Source of the DNA: Thiohalophilus thiocyanatoxydans
Lineage (GTDB): Bacteria; Pseudomonadota; Gammaproteobacteria; UBA6429; Thiohalophilaceae
Assembly (NCBI RefSeq): GCF_004366735.1
Contig: NZ_SOQX01000003.1
Coordinates: forward strand, 206,507-270,506
Direction: 5' to 3'
Length of the DNA: 64,000 nt
A program made the position numbers and the translations under genes. The notes under the pieces were generated by a model, which had not been told where the DNA came from, searched no databases, and worked only from the letters and a program-made list of their open reading frames with translations. Positions 8,981-19,767 of the stretch are shown here, piece by piece (the first letter of the stretch is position 1; every line of letters begins with the position of its first letter).

Positions 8981-9433
8981 ATGACACGGGAGGCATTACA
9001 TCAGCCGGAAATGCCGCCCGCCGAACCGCGTATCTGGCCCGGCCAGCGTCTGCGTGAAGCCCGTGAAGCCCAAAATCTGAGCCGTGAACAGGTTGCCCAC
9101 CAGCTTAATCAGGAAGTGAGCACTATTGCGGCCCTGGAAGAGGACGATTATGCCCGCCTGCCGGGCAAGACCTACATCCTGGGTTACCTGCGCAGCTATG
9201 CCCGTCTGTTGCAGTTGCCGGAAAATGAAATCATCGATGCCGTCCAGATCGATCGGGAGGAAAACCGTGATCTTCTCCCCGGACACCTCAACTCTGACAA
9301 ACCGATCCCGCTGACCACGCGCAACAGGCGGCCGCTGCGTTATGTGATATTGATTATTTTGATTATTGTCGCGCTGGTCGGTCTGTTTGTCGGCGTCCCT
9401 TCCCTGCCGTTCGCTCTGGACTGGCCCTTCTAG
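8981..9433 (+). CDS. rodZ: Short RodZ-like cytoskeletal protein (HTH plus one TM, no periplasmic domain)
   Basis: 150 residues. Residues 15-90 form the RodZ/HTH_25 helix-turn-helix domain (LREAREAQNLSREQVAHQL; TYILGYLRSYARLL) that binds MreB. One membrane segment follows at about 113-132 (RYVILIILIIVALVGLFVG), and the protein ends 18 residues later. Typical RodZ proteins are about 300 residues or more, with a periplasmic C-terminal domain; that domain is absent and no continuation is seen in any frame downstream. It follows pilW by nine bases. Either a natural short form or a truncated gene; the intact HTH and TM suggest it still functions. Confidence 0.87.
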   Translation: MTREALHQPEMPPAEPRIWPGQRLREAREAQNLSREQVAHQLNQEVSTIAALEEDDYARLPGKTYILGYLRSYARLLQLPENEIIDAVQIDREENRDLLPGHLNSDKPIPLTTRNRRPLRYVILIILIIVALVGLFVGVPSLPFALDWPF

Positions 9434-9622
9434 CCGGCGGGTTTTCGGGGTTGAGCCGGCACTTGCCTGCTGTGCGCCCTGGCCGGGGATACTCCGTCGG
9501 TCCTGTTTTACTGAAATTGCCTCCCGATCCCCCACCGCATGGCGGTTTGAATCGCGTATAATGGCGACCGTTTTCAGCGTCGGGAGACGCTTTTTCGCGC
9601 ATCGCAAATACAGGGTATCAAC
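9434..9622 (+). promoter_or_regulatory. Intergenic region with probable hisS promoter
   Basis: A consensus TATAAT at 9557-9562 lies 60 bases before the hisS start. The matching -35 box is poor (TTGAAT only four bases upstream, nothing clear at 17). In many gammaproteobacteria ispG fills this place; none is seen here. Confidence 0.4.
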
Positions 9623-10909
9623 GTGGCAAACGCAGTCCAGGCAATCCGGGGCATGAACGACATTCTGCCGGCAGAGACGCCGCGCTGGCAGTTCGTGGAG
9701 CAGGCATTTCGCGAGTTGATGGCCGGTTATGGCTACCGGCAGATTCGGCTACCCCTTGTCGAGAAAACCGAGCTGTTCAAACGCTCCATCGGCGAGGTGA
9801 CGGACATTGTCGAAAAGGAGATGTACACCTTTGAGGATCGCAACGGCGACAGCCTGAGCCTGCGCCCGGAAGGGACCGCCGGCTGTGTACGCGCCGCCAT
9901 CCAGAACAGCCTGCTGAATCAGGGGGCACAGAAGCTGTGGTACGCCGGCCCGATGTTCCGCCACGAGCGGCCGCAAAAGGGGCGTTATCGCCAGTTTTAC
10001 CAGCTCGGGGTCGAGGTGTTCGGCCTGAGCGGCCCGGATATCGATGCCGAGCTGATCGTGCTGACGGCCCGGTTGTGGCAGCGGCTTGGGCTGGCACAGG
10101 ATGTCCATCTGGAGATCAATACCCTGGGCACCAGCGAGTCGCGTCGCGCCTATCGCGCGGTGCTGGTGGAATACTTCAATGCCCACCTCGATCAGCTCGA
10201 CGAGGACAGCCGACGCCGGTTGCACAGCAACCCGCTGCGCATTCTTGACAGCAAGAATCCCGAGATGCAGGCGCTGATTGAGGCGGCTCCCCGCCTGCAG
10301 GATCACCTGGATGACGAATCAAACGCGCACTTTGCCCGTGTGCGGGAACTGCTCGAAGCGGTCGGCATCCCATACCGGGTCAATCCGCGTCTGGTGCGTG
10401 GTCTCGATTATTACGCCAAAACCGTGTTTGAATGGGTCACCGACAAGCTCGGGGCTCAGGGCACCGTGTGTGCCGGCGGCCGTTTCGACGGCCTGGTCGA
10501 GCAGCTGGGCGGCAAGCCGACCCCGGCCATGGGCTTCGCCCTGGGTATGGAGCGGCTGGTGGCGTTGCTCGACGAGCGGCCGTTCGACGAGACGCCGTAC
10601 TGCCCGCACGCATATCTGCTGCTGGCCGGGGAACAGGCCGAAACCGCGGGGCTGCAACTGGCCGAACAGTTGCGCGACACTCTGCCTGCCTTGCGCCTGC
10701 AGGTCCACTGCGGTGGTGGCAGTATCAAGAGTCAGATGAAAAAGGCCGATCGCAGCGGCGCCGCTTACGCCCTGATTCTGGGGGACCAGGAGCTGACCGA
10801 ACAGCGCGTGACGGTGAAGGATTTACGCGGCGACAGGCCGCAGCAACAGGTGGCGCAGAACGAGCTCGCGGGATTTCTGGCCCGTGAATTCACCCTGGCT
10901 CAGGACTGA
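9623..10909 (+). CDS. hisS: Histidyl-tRNA synthetase
   Basis: 428 residues, class II aminoacyl-tRNA synthetase. The GTG start gives the standard N-terminus ([16 protein letters not shown]). Motif 2 is seen as [16 protein letters not shown] near residues 112-127, the histidine-binding signature [13 protein letters not shown] near 259-271, and motif 3 as [11 protein letters not shown] near 301-311. The C-terminal anticodon-binding domain follows from about 330. It is followed by yfgM and bamB in the conserved order. Confidence 0.97.
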   Translation: MANAVQAIRGMNDILPAETPRWQFVEQAFRELMAGYGYRQIRLPLVEKTELFKRSIGEVTDIVEKEMYTFEDRNGDSLSLRPEGTAGCVRAAIQNSLLNQGAQKLWYAGPMFRHERPQKGRYRQFYQLGVEVFGLSGPDIDAELIVLTARLWQRLGLAQDVHLEINTLGTSESRRAYRAVLVEYFNAHLDQLDEDSRRRLHSNPLRILDSKNPEMQALIEAAPRLQDHLDDESNAHFARVRELLEAVGIPYRVNPRLVRGLDYYAKTVFEWVTDKLGAQGTVCAGGRFDGLVEQLGGKPTPAMGFALGMERLVALLDERPFDETPYCPHAYLLLAGEQAETAGLQLAEQLRDTLPALRLQVHCGGGSIKSQMKKADRSGAAYALILGDQELTEQRVTVKDLRGDRPQQQVAQNELAGFLAREFTLAQD

Positions 10910-10969
10910 GCGGACCCGCAACGGGATCGGGCCGCCACGGGACTTATTTTCAAAATACTGGATAAAACG

Positions 10970-11629
10970 ATGGCACAGTTAGAACGCAGCGAAGAAGAGA
11001 CCGTCCAGGCGATCAAGGACTGGTGGAAGGAAAACGGCCGCGCCGTGATTGCCGGCGTGGTGCTGGGAATCGGCGGGATCGTGGGGGTTCGTTACTGGTT
11101 TGATCACCAGCAGCAGAACCAGCACCAGGCCTCTCAGGCCTACAGCACTGTCCAGATGGCGCTGCAGGCCGGTAACCGGGAACTGGCCGACAAGGCGGTC
11201 GCTGCGCTGATGGAAGAGTACGACTCCACGGCGTATGCCGTGCTGGGAGCGCTGGGGATGGGCCGGCTGGAGCTGGAAGCGAACCGGCCCGGGGAGGCTG
11301 AATATTATCTGCGCTGGGCGCTGGATAACAGCGACATCGACGAATATCGGCATCTGGCCCGGCAGCGTCTGGCGCGGTTACTGCTGGTTGAACAGCCCGA
11401 ACAGGCAGCCGAGCTGCTCGACGGGGTGAAGGAAGGCGGTTACGGGTCGATCTATGCCGAAATTCGCGGGGACATTGCCGGGGCGCGGGAGCAGCCGGAT
11501 GAGGCACGCGGCCATTATCAACGGGCGCTGCTGGGCGCCGAAAATGCCCTGCGCCGACAGTTGCTGGAGATGAAGCTCGCCGAGTTGTCCGCCGGGGCCG
11601 TGGCGCCGAACAGTGAGGTTATGCCGTGA
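10970..11629 (+). CDS. yfgM: YfgM-family ancillary SecYEG/periplasmic chaperone protein
   Basis: 219 residues. A cytoplasmic N-terminus (ETVQAIKDWWKENGR) precedes one membrane segment at about residues 24-41, then a periplasmic TPR-like domain. In E. coli YfgM associates with PpiD at the Sec translocon and influences stress signalling. Its last codons overlap the bamB start by four bases (GTGA), so it is translationally coupled to the outer-membrane assembly lipoprotein. Confidence 0.93.
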   Translation: MAQLERSEEETVQAIKDWWKENGRAVIAGVVLGIGGIVGVRYWFDHQQQNQHQASQAYSTVQMALQAGNRELADKAVAALMEEYDSTAYAVLGALGMGRLELEANRPGEAEYYLRWALDNSDIDEYRHLARQRLARLLLVEQPEQAAELLDGVKEGGYGSIYAEIRGDIAGAREQPDEARGHYQRALLGAENALRRQLLEMKLAELSAGAVAPNSEVMP

Positions 11630-12816
11630 GAAGAGTCGGAGTAGTGAGTCTCGCGCTGCTGGTCGGCGCCTGTGGATCGTCGCCCAACCTGCAGCCCCCC
11701 CGCGAACTGGAACCGATTGACGAGCCCATGCGGATCGACACCGTGTGGTCGGGCCAGGCCGGACGGGGTGCCGGGGAGCAATCTCTGCAGTTGCCGGTAC
11801 GTCATCACGAAGAAACGGCCTATGCGGCGGATTATCAGGGCTATGTGAAAGCGTTTGCCGTCGATAGCGGCAAGACGGTGTGGGAGCGACAGACCGGTCT
11901 GGAACTGGCCACCGGCGCGGTCCATGCCAACGGCCGGCTCTATTTCGGGACCCGGCAGGGCGAAGTGGTCGCGCTGTCGGCCGAGGACGGGCGCGAATTG
12001 TGGCGCAGCGAACTCTCCAGCGAGGTGATCGCCCGCCCGGCGGTGGCTGATGGCACCCTGGTCGCCAGAACCAATGACGGCAAGGTGTTTGCGCTGGAGG
12101 CGGCCAGTGGTCTGCGCCGCTGGGTGTATGATCGCGATGTCCCGGCCCTGACCCTGCGCGGCAACAGCGCCCCGATCATTGTCAATGATCTGGTCATCGC
12201 CGGTTCCGATAACGGACGCCTGACGGCCCTGGTACTCGATAACGGCTCGGTTTTCTGGGAGACGCCGATCAGCCATCCCTCGGGCAAGACCGAGCTGGAA
12301 CGGATGATCGATATCGACGCCGAACCGGTGGTGGTTGATGAGATGGTCTATGCCGTGACCTATCAGGGCCGGCTGGCCGCGGTGGATATCCGCTCCGGAC
12401 GGGTTCAGTGGACTCGCGAAATGTCCTCCTACACCGGCATGGTGGCGGACGATCAGCGTATTTATCTCACTGACAGTGAAGGCCAGATTCTGGCCTTGAA
12501 TCGGCGCAATGGTTCGACCTTGTGGCGGCAGGATAAATTGCAACGTCGCAATCCCACCCGCCCGCGACTGGAGGGACCCTATCTGGTGGTGGCCGATTAC
12601 GACGGTTATCTGCACTGGCTGCTGCGCGAGAGCGGCCGGATGGAGGGACGGGCCCGGCTCAATGCCGGCGCTTATCTGTTTACCGATGAGTCCGACGATT
12701 ACGAGCATGTATTTCGCAAGGAAAACAATGTGCTCGCCCGACCGCTGGTGGTCGGGGAACGGGTGATTGCGGTGGATCGCCACGGTTTTCTGGCCGCCTT
12801 TCGACGGGCAGAGTAG
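11626..12816 (+). CDS. bamB: Outer-membrane protein assembly lipoprotein BamB
   Basis: 396 residues, GTG start overlapping yfgM. The signal sequence ends in lipobox LLVGAC with C16 lipidated. An eight-bladed beta-propeller of PQQ-type repeats follows, with recurring VWERQTG, LWRSEL, RWVYDRD, FWETPIS and LWRQDK strands. BamB is part of the BamABCDE complex that folds beta-barrel proteins into the outer membrane. Position between yfgM and der is conserved. Confidence 0.96.
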   Translation: MRRVGVVSLALLVGACGSSPNLQPPRELEPIDEPMRIDTVWSGQAGRGAGEQSLQLPVRHHEETAYAADYQGYVKAFAVDSGKTVWERQTGLELATGAVHANGRLYFGTRQGEVVALSAEDGRELWRSELSSEVIARPAVADGTLVARTNDGKVFALEAASGLRRWVYDRDVPALTLRGNSAPIIVNDLVIAGSDNGRLTALVLDNGSVFWETPISHPSGKTELERMIDIDAEPVVVDEMVYAVTYQGRLAAVDIRSGRVQWTREMSSYTGMVADDQRIYLTDSEGQILALNRRNGSTLWRQDKLQRRNPTRPRLEGPYLVVADYDGYLHWLLRESGRMEGRARLNAGAYLFTDESDDYEHVFRKENNVLARPLVVGERVIAVDRHGFLAAFRRAE

Positions 12817-12857
12817 TGCCGTCCTTCGCACCGCCAATAATCTGATCAGGATATACC

Positions 12858-14252
12858 ATGCAACCGGTTATTGCCCTTGTGGGTCGTCCCAATGTTGGCA
12901 AGTCCACCCTGTTCAACAAGCTGACGCGTTCGCGGGACGCGCTGGTGGCCGATCAACCGGGCCTGACCCGGGATCGGCAGTTCGGCGAGGGCAAGCTGGG
13001 CGACAAGCCCTATATCGTGGTCGATACCGGCGGTCTCAGTGGCGAGGATGCCGAGCTCGACAGCCTGATGGCCAGCCAGTCGTGGCTGGCGGTGGAGCAG
13101 GCCGATATCGTGCTGTTTATGGTCGATGCCCGCGCCGGTCTGTTACCGGATGATCACGCTATTGCCGAGCGGCTGCGCCAGAGCGGCAAAACGCTGTTTC
13201 TGGTGGTCAACAAGGTCGACGGCACGGAGGCCGCGCTGGCCACCGCCGAGTTCCATGCGCTGGGACTGGGTGAGCCCTACGCCATTGCCGCCAGCCAGGG
13301 ACGTGGGATCAAACCGCTGATGGAACAGGTTCTGGCCGCTTTGCCTGATGCGGATGCCCGGGAAGAGGGGGTGCCGCCGGGGATCAAGGTGGCGATCATC
13401 GGGCGGCCCAATGTCGGCAAATCCACGCTGGCCAACCGGATCCTCGGTGAAGAGCGGGTGCTGGCCTATGACAGTCCGGGCACGACCCGGGACAGTATCT
13501 ACCTGCCTTTCGAACGCGACGGACAACACTATGTCCTGATTGATACCGCCGGCGTGCGACGCCGCAGCCGGGTTAAGGAAACCGTTGAAAAGTTCAGTGT
13601 TATCAAAACACTGCAGGCGGTCAAGGATGCGCATGTGGTATTAATGCTGCTCGATGCCCATCAGGGGATCAGCGATCAGGATGCCAGCCTGCTCGGATTT
13701 GTTCTGGAGAGCGGCCGGGCGCTGGTACTGGGGGTGAATAAATGGGACGGGCTGGAGAAAGATCAGCGTGACTGGATACGTCGTGAGATCGACGCCAAGC
13801 TGCCGTTTCTCAGTTTTGCCGAGGTCCATTTCATATCCGCCCTGCATGGCACCAATGTCGGCCATCTCTTCGCGTCGATTACCACGGCCTATGAATCCGC
13901 CACCCGCACGCTCTCCACGGCCAGCCTGACCCGGTTACTGCAGGATCTGGTCGAGGCCCATCCGCCGCCGATGGTACGCGGCCGTCGGATCAAGTTGCGT
14001 TTCGCGCATCAAGGGGGCCAGAACCCGCCGGTGATCATTATCCACGGCAACCAGACGGCCTCTGTCCCTGACAGCTATCGGCGCTATTTGATCAACGGGT
14101 TCCAGAAGCATCTGGGGCTGGAAGGGACACCGGTGCAGGTGGAATTGCGCAGTGGTGATAATCCGTTTGCCGGCAAGAAGAACAAACTGACCGCCCGCCA
14201 GTTACAAAAACGCCAGCGCCTGCGCCGCTTCGTCACTAAACGCGGCAAGTAA
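12858..14252 (+). CDS. der: Ribosome-assembly GTPase Der (EngA)
   Basis: 464 residues with two tandem G domains and a KH-like C-terminal domain, acting in 50S ribosomal subunit maturation. The first P-loop ([12 protein letters not shown]) is near residues 9-20 and the second ([12 protein letters not shown]) near 184-195. Each has its DTGG/DTAG and NKVD/NKWD motif. The tail is basic ([17 protein letters not shown]). It ends the hisS-yfgM-bamB-der group. Confidence 0.98.
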   Translation: MQPVIALVGRPNVGKSTLFNKLTRSRDALVADQPGLTRDRQFGEGKLGDKPYIVVDTGGLSGEDAELDSLMASQSWLAVEQADIVLFMVDARAGLLPDDHAIAERLRQSGKTLFLVVNKVDGTEAALATAEFHALGLGEPYAIAASQGRGIKPLMEQVLAALPDADAREEGVPPGIKVAIIGRPNVGKSTLANRILGEERVLAYDSPGTTRDSIYLPFERDGQHYVLIDTAGVRRRSRVKETVEKFSVIKTLQAVKDAHVVLMLLDAHQGISDQDASLLGFVLESGRALVLGVNKWDGLEKDQRDWIRREIDAKLPFLSFAEVHFISALHGTNVGHLFASITTAYESATRTLSTASLTRLLQDLVEAHPPPMVRGRRIKLRFAHQGGQNPPVIIIHGNQTASVPDSYRRYLINGFQKHLGLEGTPVQVELRSGDNPFAGKKNKLTARQLQKRQRLRRFVTKRGK

Positions 14253-14349
14253 TCCCGCCTTCAGGTATAAACCCCGCTGTGTTGCTGAGGGCCATCCTGC
14301 CGTGTTCTGAACAGCGTAATGCTGATTGCCGGGCATTCCTCATTGTATG

Positions 14350-14574
14350 TCACGTTACACCCTGGGCGTTAATACGTTGCAGGGTGTCCCGCCACAGGCG
14401 GTTCGGTGTATCAGCGCCGAGAAACTGACACTTCCCGACTTCATTTTCATACCAGCCCTGATGATATTGCTGCGGCTCTGCACTGTAGCCCCACCAGTTG
14501 CCGTTGGCGTCCTGGGCTATCCAGTTGATCCAGTCCGGTAATCTTAATCTATTTGCAGATATAAAATGTGACAA
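14350..14574 (-). CDS. Small conserved-looking hypothetical protein (Trp-rich)
   Basis: 74 residues, function unknown. Composition is protein-like and unusual: seven tryptophans within the motifs DWINWIAQDANGNWWGY, YHQGWYENEVGKC and RLWRDTLQRI. I recall similar short proteins in other gammaproteobacteria but cannot name a domain. It lies convergent to der, between der and the xseA region. ATG at 14574; no strong ribosome-binding site is seen. Confidence 0.6.
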   Translation of the reverse strand: MSHFISANRLRLPDWINWIAQDANGNWWGYSAEPQQYHQGWYENEVGKCQFLGADTPNRLWRDTLQRINAQGVT

Positions 14575-14658
14575 GGTTTGCTGATATCCAGGTCGCTGTT
14601 CGATAGTTTAGGCGATTAGATCGTAGCGTAAATTTGTCACCGATTACAGGAGCCGGTT

Positions 14659-14973
14659 ATGAAGTGGTTTGACATTATCCTGAACGGGTCGTCTCGATTG
14701 CCTGATGTATTGCGTGCCGCTTTCAGTGTGCCGGGTTCACCGGATAATGATCTGCGCTGTCAACGAGAGCGGCGTAATAACAGTGAGCGGCGCAGGGCGC
14801 AGCGGCCAGTTTATCTGCAGGGTACCGATGATGGGGGCGAACGGCGTTGCAGCCATGGCCGGCGGAGCGGGGATCCGTGTTCACCGGTCTCCTTTATCGG
14901 CGTGTTTCTTCGCCAGGATTTATCTCGCGAAAAAGATCGTTCCGGGAGCGCGTGGGCGCAAGAGTCCGGCTGA
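14659..14973 (+). CDS. Doubtful small ORF, Arg-rich
   Basis: 104 residues. An AGGAG ribosome-binding site lies seven bases before the ATG. The middle is rich in arginine (RRNNSERRRAQRP; ERRCSHGRRSGD), a pattern seen in some linker-rich signalling proteins, but no domain is recognised. The stretch 14253-15102 contains no other convincing gene. This may be a degraded coding region or chance. Confidence 0.3.
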   Translation: MKWFDIILNGSSRLPDVLRAAFSVPGSPDNDLRCQRERRNNSERRRAQRPVYLQGTDDGGERRCSHGRRSGDPCSPVSFIGVFLRQDLSREKDRSGSAWAQESG

Positions 14974-15102
14974 GACTGTTGTCAGCGTACCCGGTCTTAT
15001 TGGTAGTGACATGTTGGGCGAGCCGGAGTAGGGGTACGACCGGCCTGGTGTCAATCGACGCTATCGTTATTCGGGATGATTATTCTGTTCGTAAATCAAT
15101 GA

Positions 15103-15954
15103 TTATTTTGTCTTTTCCAGTTGGCTCATAAACAGCTCGGGATCGACCTTGAAGCGGTTGAGAAAGACGGCCCAGTGCAGATGCGGGCCACTAACCCGGC
15201 CGGTCATGCCGACTTCCCCCAGTTTCTGGCTCTGGTTGATGTGCTGGTTTTCCTCGACATCTATTTTGTCCAGGTGACAGTACAGGGTAATCAGTCCCTG
15301 GCCGTGATCGATAAACACGGTGTTGCCGGTAAAAAAGTAGTCGCCGGTGCGAATGACTGTTCCTGAAGCCGGGGCAATAATCGGTGTCCCCACGGGCGCG
15401 GCGATATCCAGCCCGGTGTGGCGGCGAATGCGCTCCTGGTTGTTGTAGATCCGCTTGAGTCCGAAGGGGCTGCTGAAACGGCCCTCTACCGGCGTGATGA
15501 AGCTGGCGTCCACGTTGTCGCGTTCGCTCCAGCTGTTAATCGCCGCGGTGATCTGTTTCTTTTCCCGGTAATGGCGCTGGAGATCTTCCTCACTGAGGGA
15601 GACCTTGCTTTCGTCGCTAATGGTGATATGGGTGGTTTTGTAATCCTTGTCTACCACGCGAAATTCCTTGTGGAAGTTATCCTGACCATTGCGGACTTTA
15701 AGACGATGAATACCGGGTTGGGCAGACAGGGGGATCCCGACGATGGCTTCCCAGTGCGTGTCATTGGCGCGCACCATCACTTTTTTCTTGAGATACGAGA
15801 CTCCTGGCCTGGCTTCGTTCACGTCGTTCAGGGTAATGATTGCGACACCGCCGGGTATGGCCTGATGACGGGGCAGGGTGTTGGCTGACACCAGCGTGCT
15901 ATAAAACACGACAGCAACAGCGAGTGTTCGCAGAAAGAAACCAGGTTTATTCAT
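15103..15954 (-). CDS. Secreted M23-family (LytM) peptidase
   Basis: 283 residues. Signal peptide about residues 1-24 (LAVAVVFYSTLVSA), then an N-terminal beta domain, and the peptidase domain at about 153-275. The zinc ligands H179 and D183 (RHTGLDIA) and the HLH motif H258/H260 (GPHLHW) are intact, so it is predicted to be an active murein endopeptidase rather than an EnvC-type activator. The ATG overlaps the end of xseA by eight bases, so the two are translationally coupled. A periplasmic role in cell-wall turnover is expected. Confidence 0.9.
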   Translation of the reverse strand: MNKPGFFLRTLAVAVVFYSTLVSANTLPRHQAIPGGVAIITLNDVNEARPGVSYLKKKVMVRANDTHWEAIVGIPLSAQPGIHRLKVRNGQDNFHKEFRVVDKDYKTTHITISDESKVSLSEEDLQRHYREKKQITAAINSWSERDNVDASFITPVEGRFSSPFGLKRIYNNQERIRRHTGLDIAAPVGTPIIAPASGTVIRTGDYFFTGNTVFIDHGQGLITLYCHLDKIDVEENQHINQSQKLGEVGMTGRVSGPHLHWAVFLNRFKVDPELFMSQLEKTK

Positions 15955-17296
15955 CTTCGAGTCTCTCGATTACGGCAATAAAACGGCCCCGGTGCAAGCG
16001 TGCCCGGATACGGCTGTGTCGGGAAATCTGTTTTACATCGGTAATGATTTTATCCCCGGCTTCGGTGCTGACAATAGCATACCCGCGACTCAAGGTGGCC
16101 AGCGGACTGACGGTCTCCAGTGCCCGGGCCAGATATTGCAGCCGCTGCCCACTGTCCTCCAGGTGACGGCGCATGAGGCGGGCAAGTCGAGTCGTCAGTT
16201 GTTGTCGCCGTTCCTCAAGGTGACGCAGATTGTGCCGGGGATTGTGCTGTTGCAATCGTTCGCGCACGGTGTCGAGACGTGCGGCGCGCTCACGTAACTG
16301 GTAGCGCCAGGCATTGTTGCGCCGGATCTCCAGTTCATCCAGTCGCTGGGCGACCGATTGCAGATAGCGTTGCGGGTGCGGCAACTGTCGCGCGAGCCAG
16401 CTCAACTGTTGCTCCCGCTGGCGCAATTGCTGCTGCATCACGCGGGTCAGGCGTTGCCCCAGCTGCGAGAAGCTCTGCTGCCATTCGATCCGGCTGGGGC
16501 TGACCAGTTCCGCGGCGGCGGTGGGGGTGGGGGCGCGGAGATCGGCGGCAAAATCGGCGATGGTGACGTCTGTCTCATGGCCCACGCCGCTGACCACCGG
16601 AATCGGACAGTTGTGGATGGCACGGGCGACCTGCTCCTCGTTGAAGGGCCACAGATCTTCCAGTGACCCGCCGCCGCGGGCCAGAATCAGCACGTCACAT
16701 TCGGCGCGCCGGGCGGCGGTATGCAGGGCCTCGACGATGGCCGGCGCGGCGGTTTCGCCCTGGACCGGCACCGGGTAAACCACCACGGGCAGCCCCGGGA
16801 AGCGCCGCTGCAGGGTCGTGACAATATCGCGGATGGCCGCGCCGCTAGGGGAGGTGATCACCCCGATGCGCTGCGGGAAACGGGGCAGAGGCTGTTTGTG
16901 CTCGCTGGCAAACAGTCCGGCGGCCTCCAGCTTGACCTTGAGTTCGTCAAAAGCGCGGCGCAGGGCGCCGTCGCCGGCCTCTTCCATGTGTTCAACGATC
17001 AGCTGGTAATCGCCGCGCGCCTCGTACAGGCTGACCCGGGCGCGAACCCGCACCTGCAGGCCGGCTTCCGGCCGGAATTTGAGCAGCAGGTTGCGGTTAC
17101 GGAACATGGCACAACGGACCTGGGCGGCTTCGTCCTTGAGGGAGAAATAGAGATGGCCGGAGGCGGGTCGCGCCAGGTTGGAGAGCTCGCCTTCCAGCCA
17201 GATGGCCGGGAAGCCGGTCTCCAGCAGGGTGCGGATCTCGCGGTTGAGTCGCGAGACACTGTAGATATCGCGTTGTCCGGGGCTCGGCTGATTCAT
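15947..17296 (-). CDS. xseA: Exodeoxyribonuclease VII large subunit
   Basis: 449 residues from the ATG at 17296 (MNQPSPGQRDIYSVSRLNREIR); a TTG at 17314 would add six residues. The N-terminal OB fold (about 10-105) precedes the catalytic domain, which contains the ARGGGSLEDLWPFNEE motif near 235-250 and GHETDVTIADFAAD near 268-281. A long coiled coil follows to residue 400. It degrades single-stranded DNA together with XseB. Position between der and guaB follows the E. coli order. Confidence 0.96.
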   Translation of the reverse strand: MNQPSPGQRDIYSVSRLNREIRTLLETGFPAIWLEGELSNLARPASGHLYFSLKDEAAQVRCAMFRNRNLLLKFRPEAGLQVRVRARVSLYEARGDYQLIVEHMEEAGDGALRRAFDELKVKLEAAGLFASEHKQPLPRFPQRIGVITSPSGAAIRDIVTTLQRRFPGLPVVVYPVPVQGETAAPAIVEALHTAARRAECDVLILARGGGSLEDLWPFNEEQVARAIHNCPIPVVSGVGHETDVTIADFAADLRAPTPTAAAELVSPSRIEWQQSFSQLGQRLTRVMQQQLRQREQQLSWLARQLPHPQRYLQSVAQRLDELEIRRNNAWRYQLRERAARLDTVRERLQQHNPRHNLRHLEERRQQLTTRLARLMRRHLEDSGQRLQYLARALETVSPLATLSRGYAIVSTEAGDKIITDVKQISRHSRIRARLHRGRFIAVIERLEDE

Positions 17297-17371
17297 GAAA
17301 GCAGGATACCGCAATCACGCCCGTTGTGTCGCCGAAAGCGCGGTGCTGCCGCATCGCGGATGACGGGCAAA

Positions 17372-17402
17372 AAAAAGGCCGGGGAGCTTCCCGGCCTTTT
17401 TA
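17372..17402. terminator. Bidirectional Rho-independent terminator
   Basis: Stem AAAAAGGCCGGG / CCCGGCCTTTTT with a six-base loop, flanked by A and T tracts. It lies just after the stop of the minus-strand lipoprotein gene (17421-17723) and insulates it from xseA. Confidence 0.92.
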
Positions 17403-17420
17403 TTCAGTATTCGCGAACTC

Positions 17421-17723
17421 TTAGATGATTGGTTCTGCATCCTTCTGTTCACGAGACTGTTTCTGAGCAAGTTCGCTTTGTTTCTCGGCTTCGTTAGCCA
17501 GATCAACGGCCTTCTCATATTCGCCTTCTTTGGCGGCTTTTTCGGCTGCCTTGATCATCTTGCCGGTATCGCGCCAGGCATAGTTGACGTTTTTGGCTTT
17601 GTTCAGTTCGCTTTTCGCGGCACTGATGGCATTGTTGGCGTCCTGTTCAGACATGCTCGGGCCGGTTGCACACGCGGCCAGAGTCAGGGCAGCAGTCATC
17701 GCCATAATCGCTATCTTCTTCAT
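17421..17723 (-). CDS. Small lipoprotein resembling SoxXA-binding protein (SoxK-like)
   Basis: 100 residues from the ATG at 17723, which has GGAGG six bases upstream. The signal sequence ends in lipobox LTLAAC (C18 lipidated). The mature part is helical and heptad-like, with the motif AWRDTGKMIKAAEKAAKEG. This motif is characteristic of small SoxXA-binding proteins of sulfur oxidisers, as I recall the family. In those bacteria the partner SoxXA attaches thiosulfate to SoxY. No sox genes are in this window, so the assignment is by sequence resemblance; a generic Lpp-like spacer is the alternative. It is divergent from guaB. Confidence 0.68.
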   Translation of the reverse strand: MKKIAIMAMTAALTLAACATGPSMSEQDANNAISAAKSELNKAKNVNYAWRDTGKMIKAAEKAAKEGEYEKAVDLANEAEKQSELAQKQSREQKDAEPII

Positions 17724-17888
17724 GGGCTCCTCCGATGGAATCACTTGTTATGAGTTTATCTTGGGTTTGTGATTTACGATCCTTGCCGGATCTTGATTGT
17801 TATTCAGTTTTTTGGCTGGAGCAAAAATGCCACCAAGCCGCACTTGGAGTCCATTATGCGGGGTCAGAATCCAGATGGCAACCGCTGA

Positions 17889-19439
<1,551 letters not shown>

Positions 19440-19767
19440 ATCAGGACTGCCGGGTATCACTTTACCCGGCCGCTCTCCTTCCTCTCTGTCTTCTTTCTCT
19501 CCGCGAGCTCTGGTTTTTAGCCAAGCAGCTCGTTTTAAATAGTCGTTACGAATGCCGGATCAATCGGGTGGTGGCACGGTACCGCTAGGCGTAATACCTG
19601 TTGAGATAACGGCACGATGGCAGGCCGCCTGGCCTTAAAATGTCTGCTGACGGTCTTGCTGGCTATTACTACAGCCTGAAGTCTGGAGTGGGTCGCTGTC
19701 GTTGGCCGGATTTTTTTTGTAGACTCAAAAGACAGTCCAATACACACCGGGCGGATCAGCCTCCACC
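19440..19767. other. Gap between guaB and the glutamate dehydrogenase gene
   Basis: No gene is seen. A weak CTCTCCGCGAGCTCTGG motif near 19497, similar to the dispersed CTCTGCG repeats, marks the place where sequence was inserted between guaB and guaA. A possible poor promoter (TTGGCC near 19700) lies before the next gene. Confidence 0.4.

Noticed and set aside
11518..12837. Long minus-strand open frame opposite bamB
   Set aside because: A shadow of bamB with no domain; bamB itself is certain.
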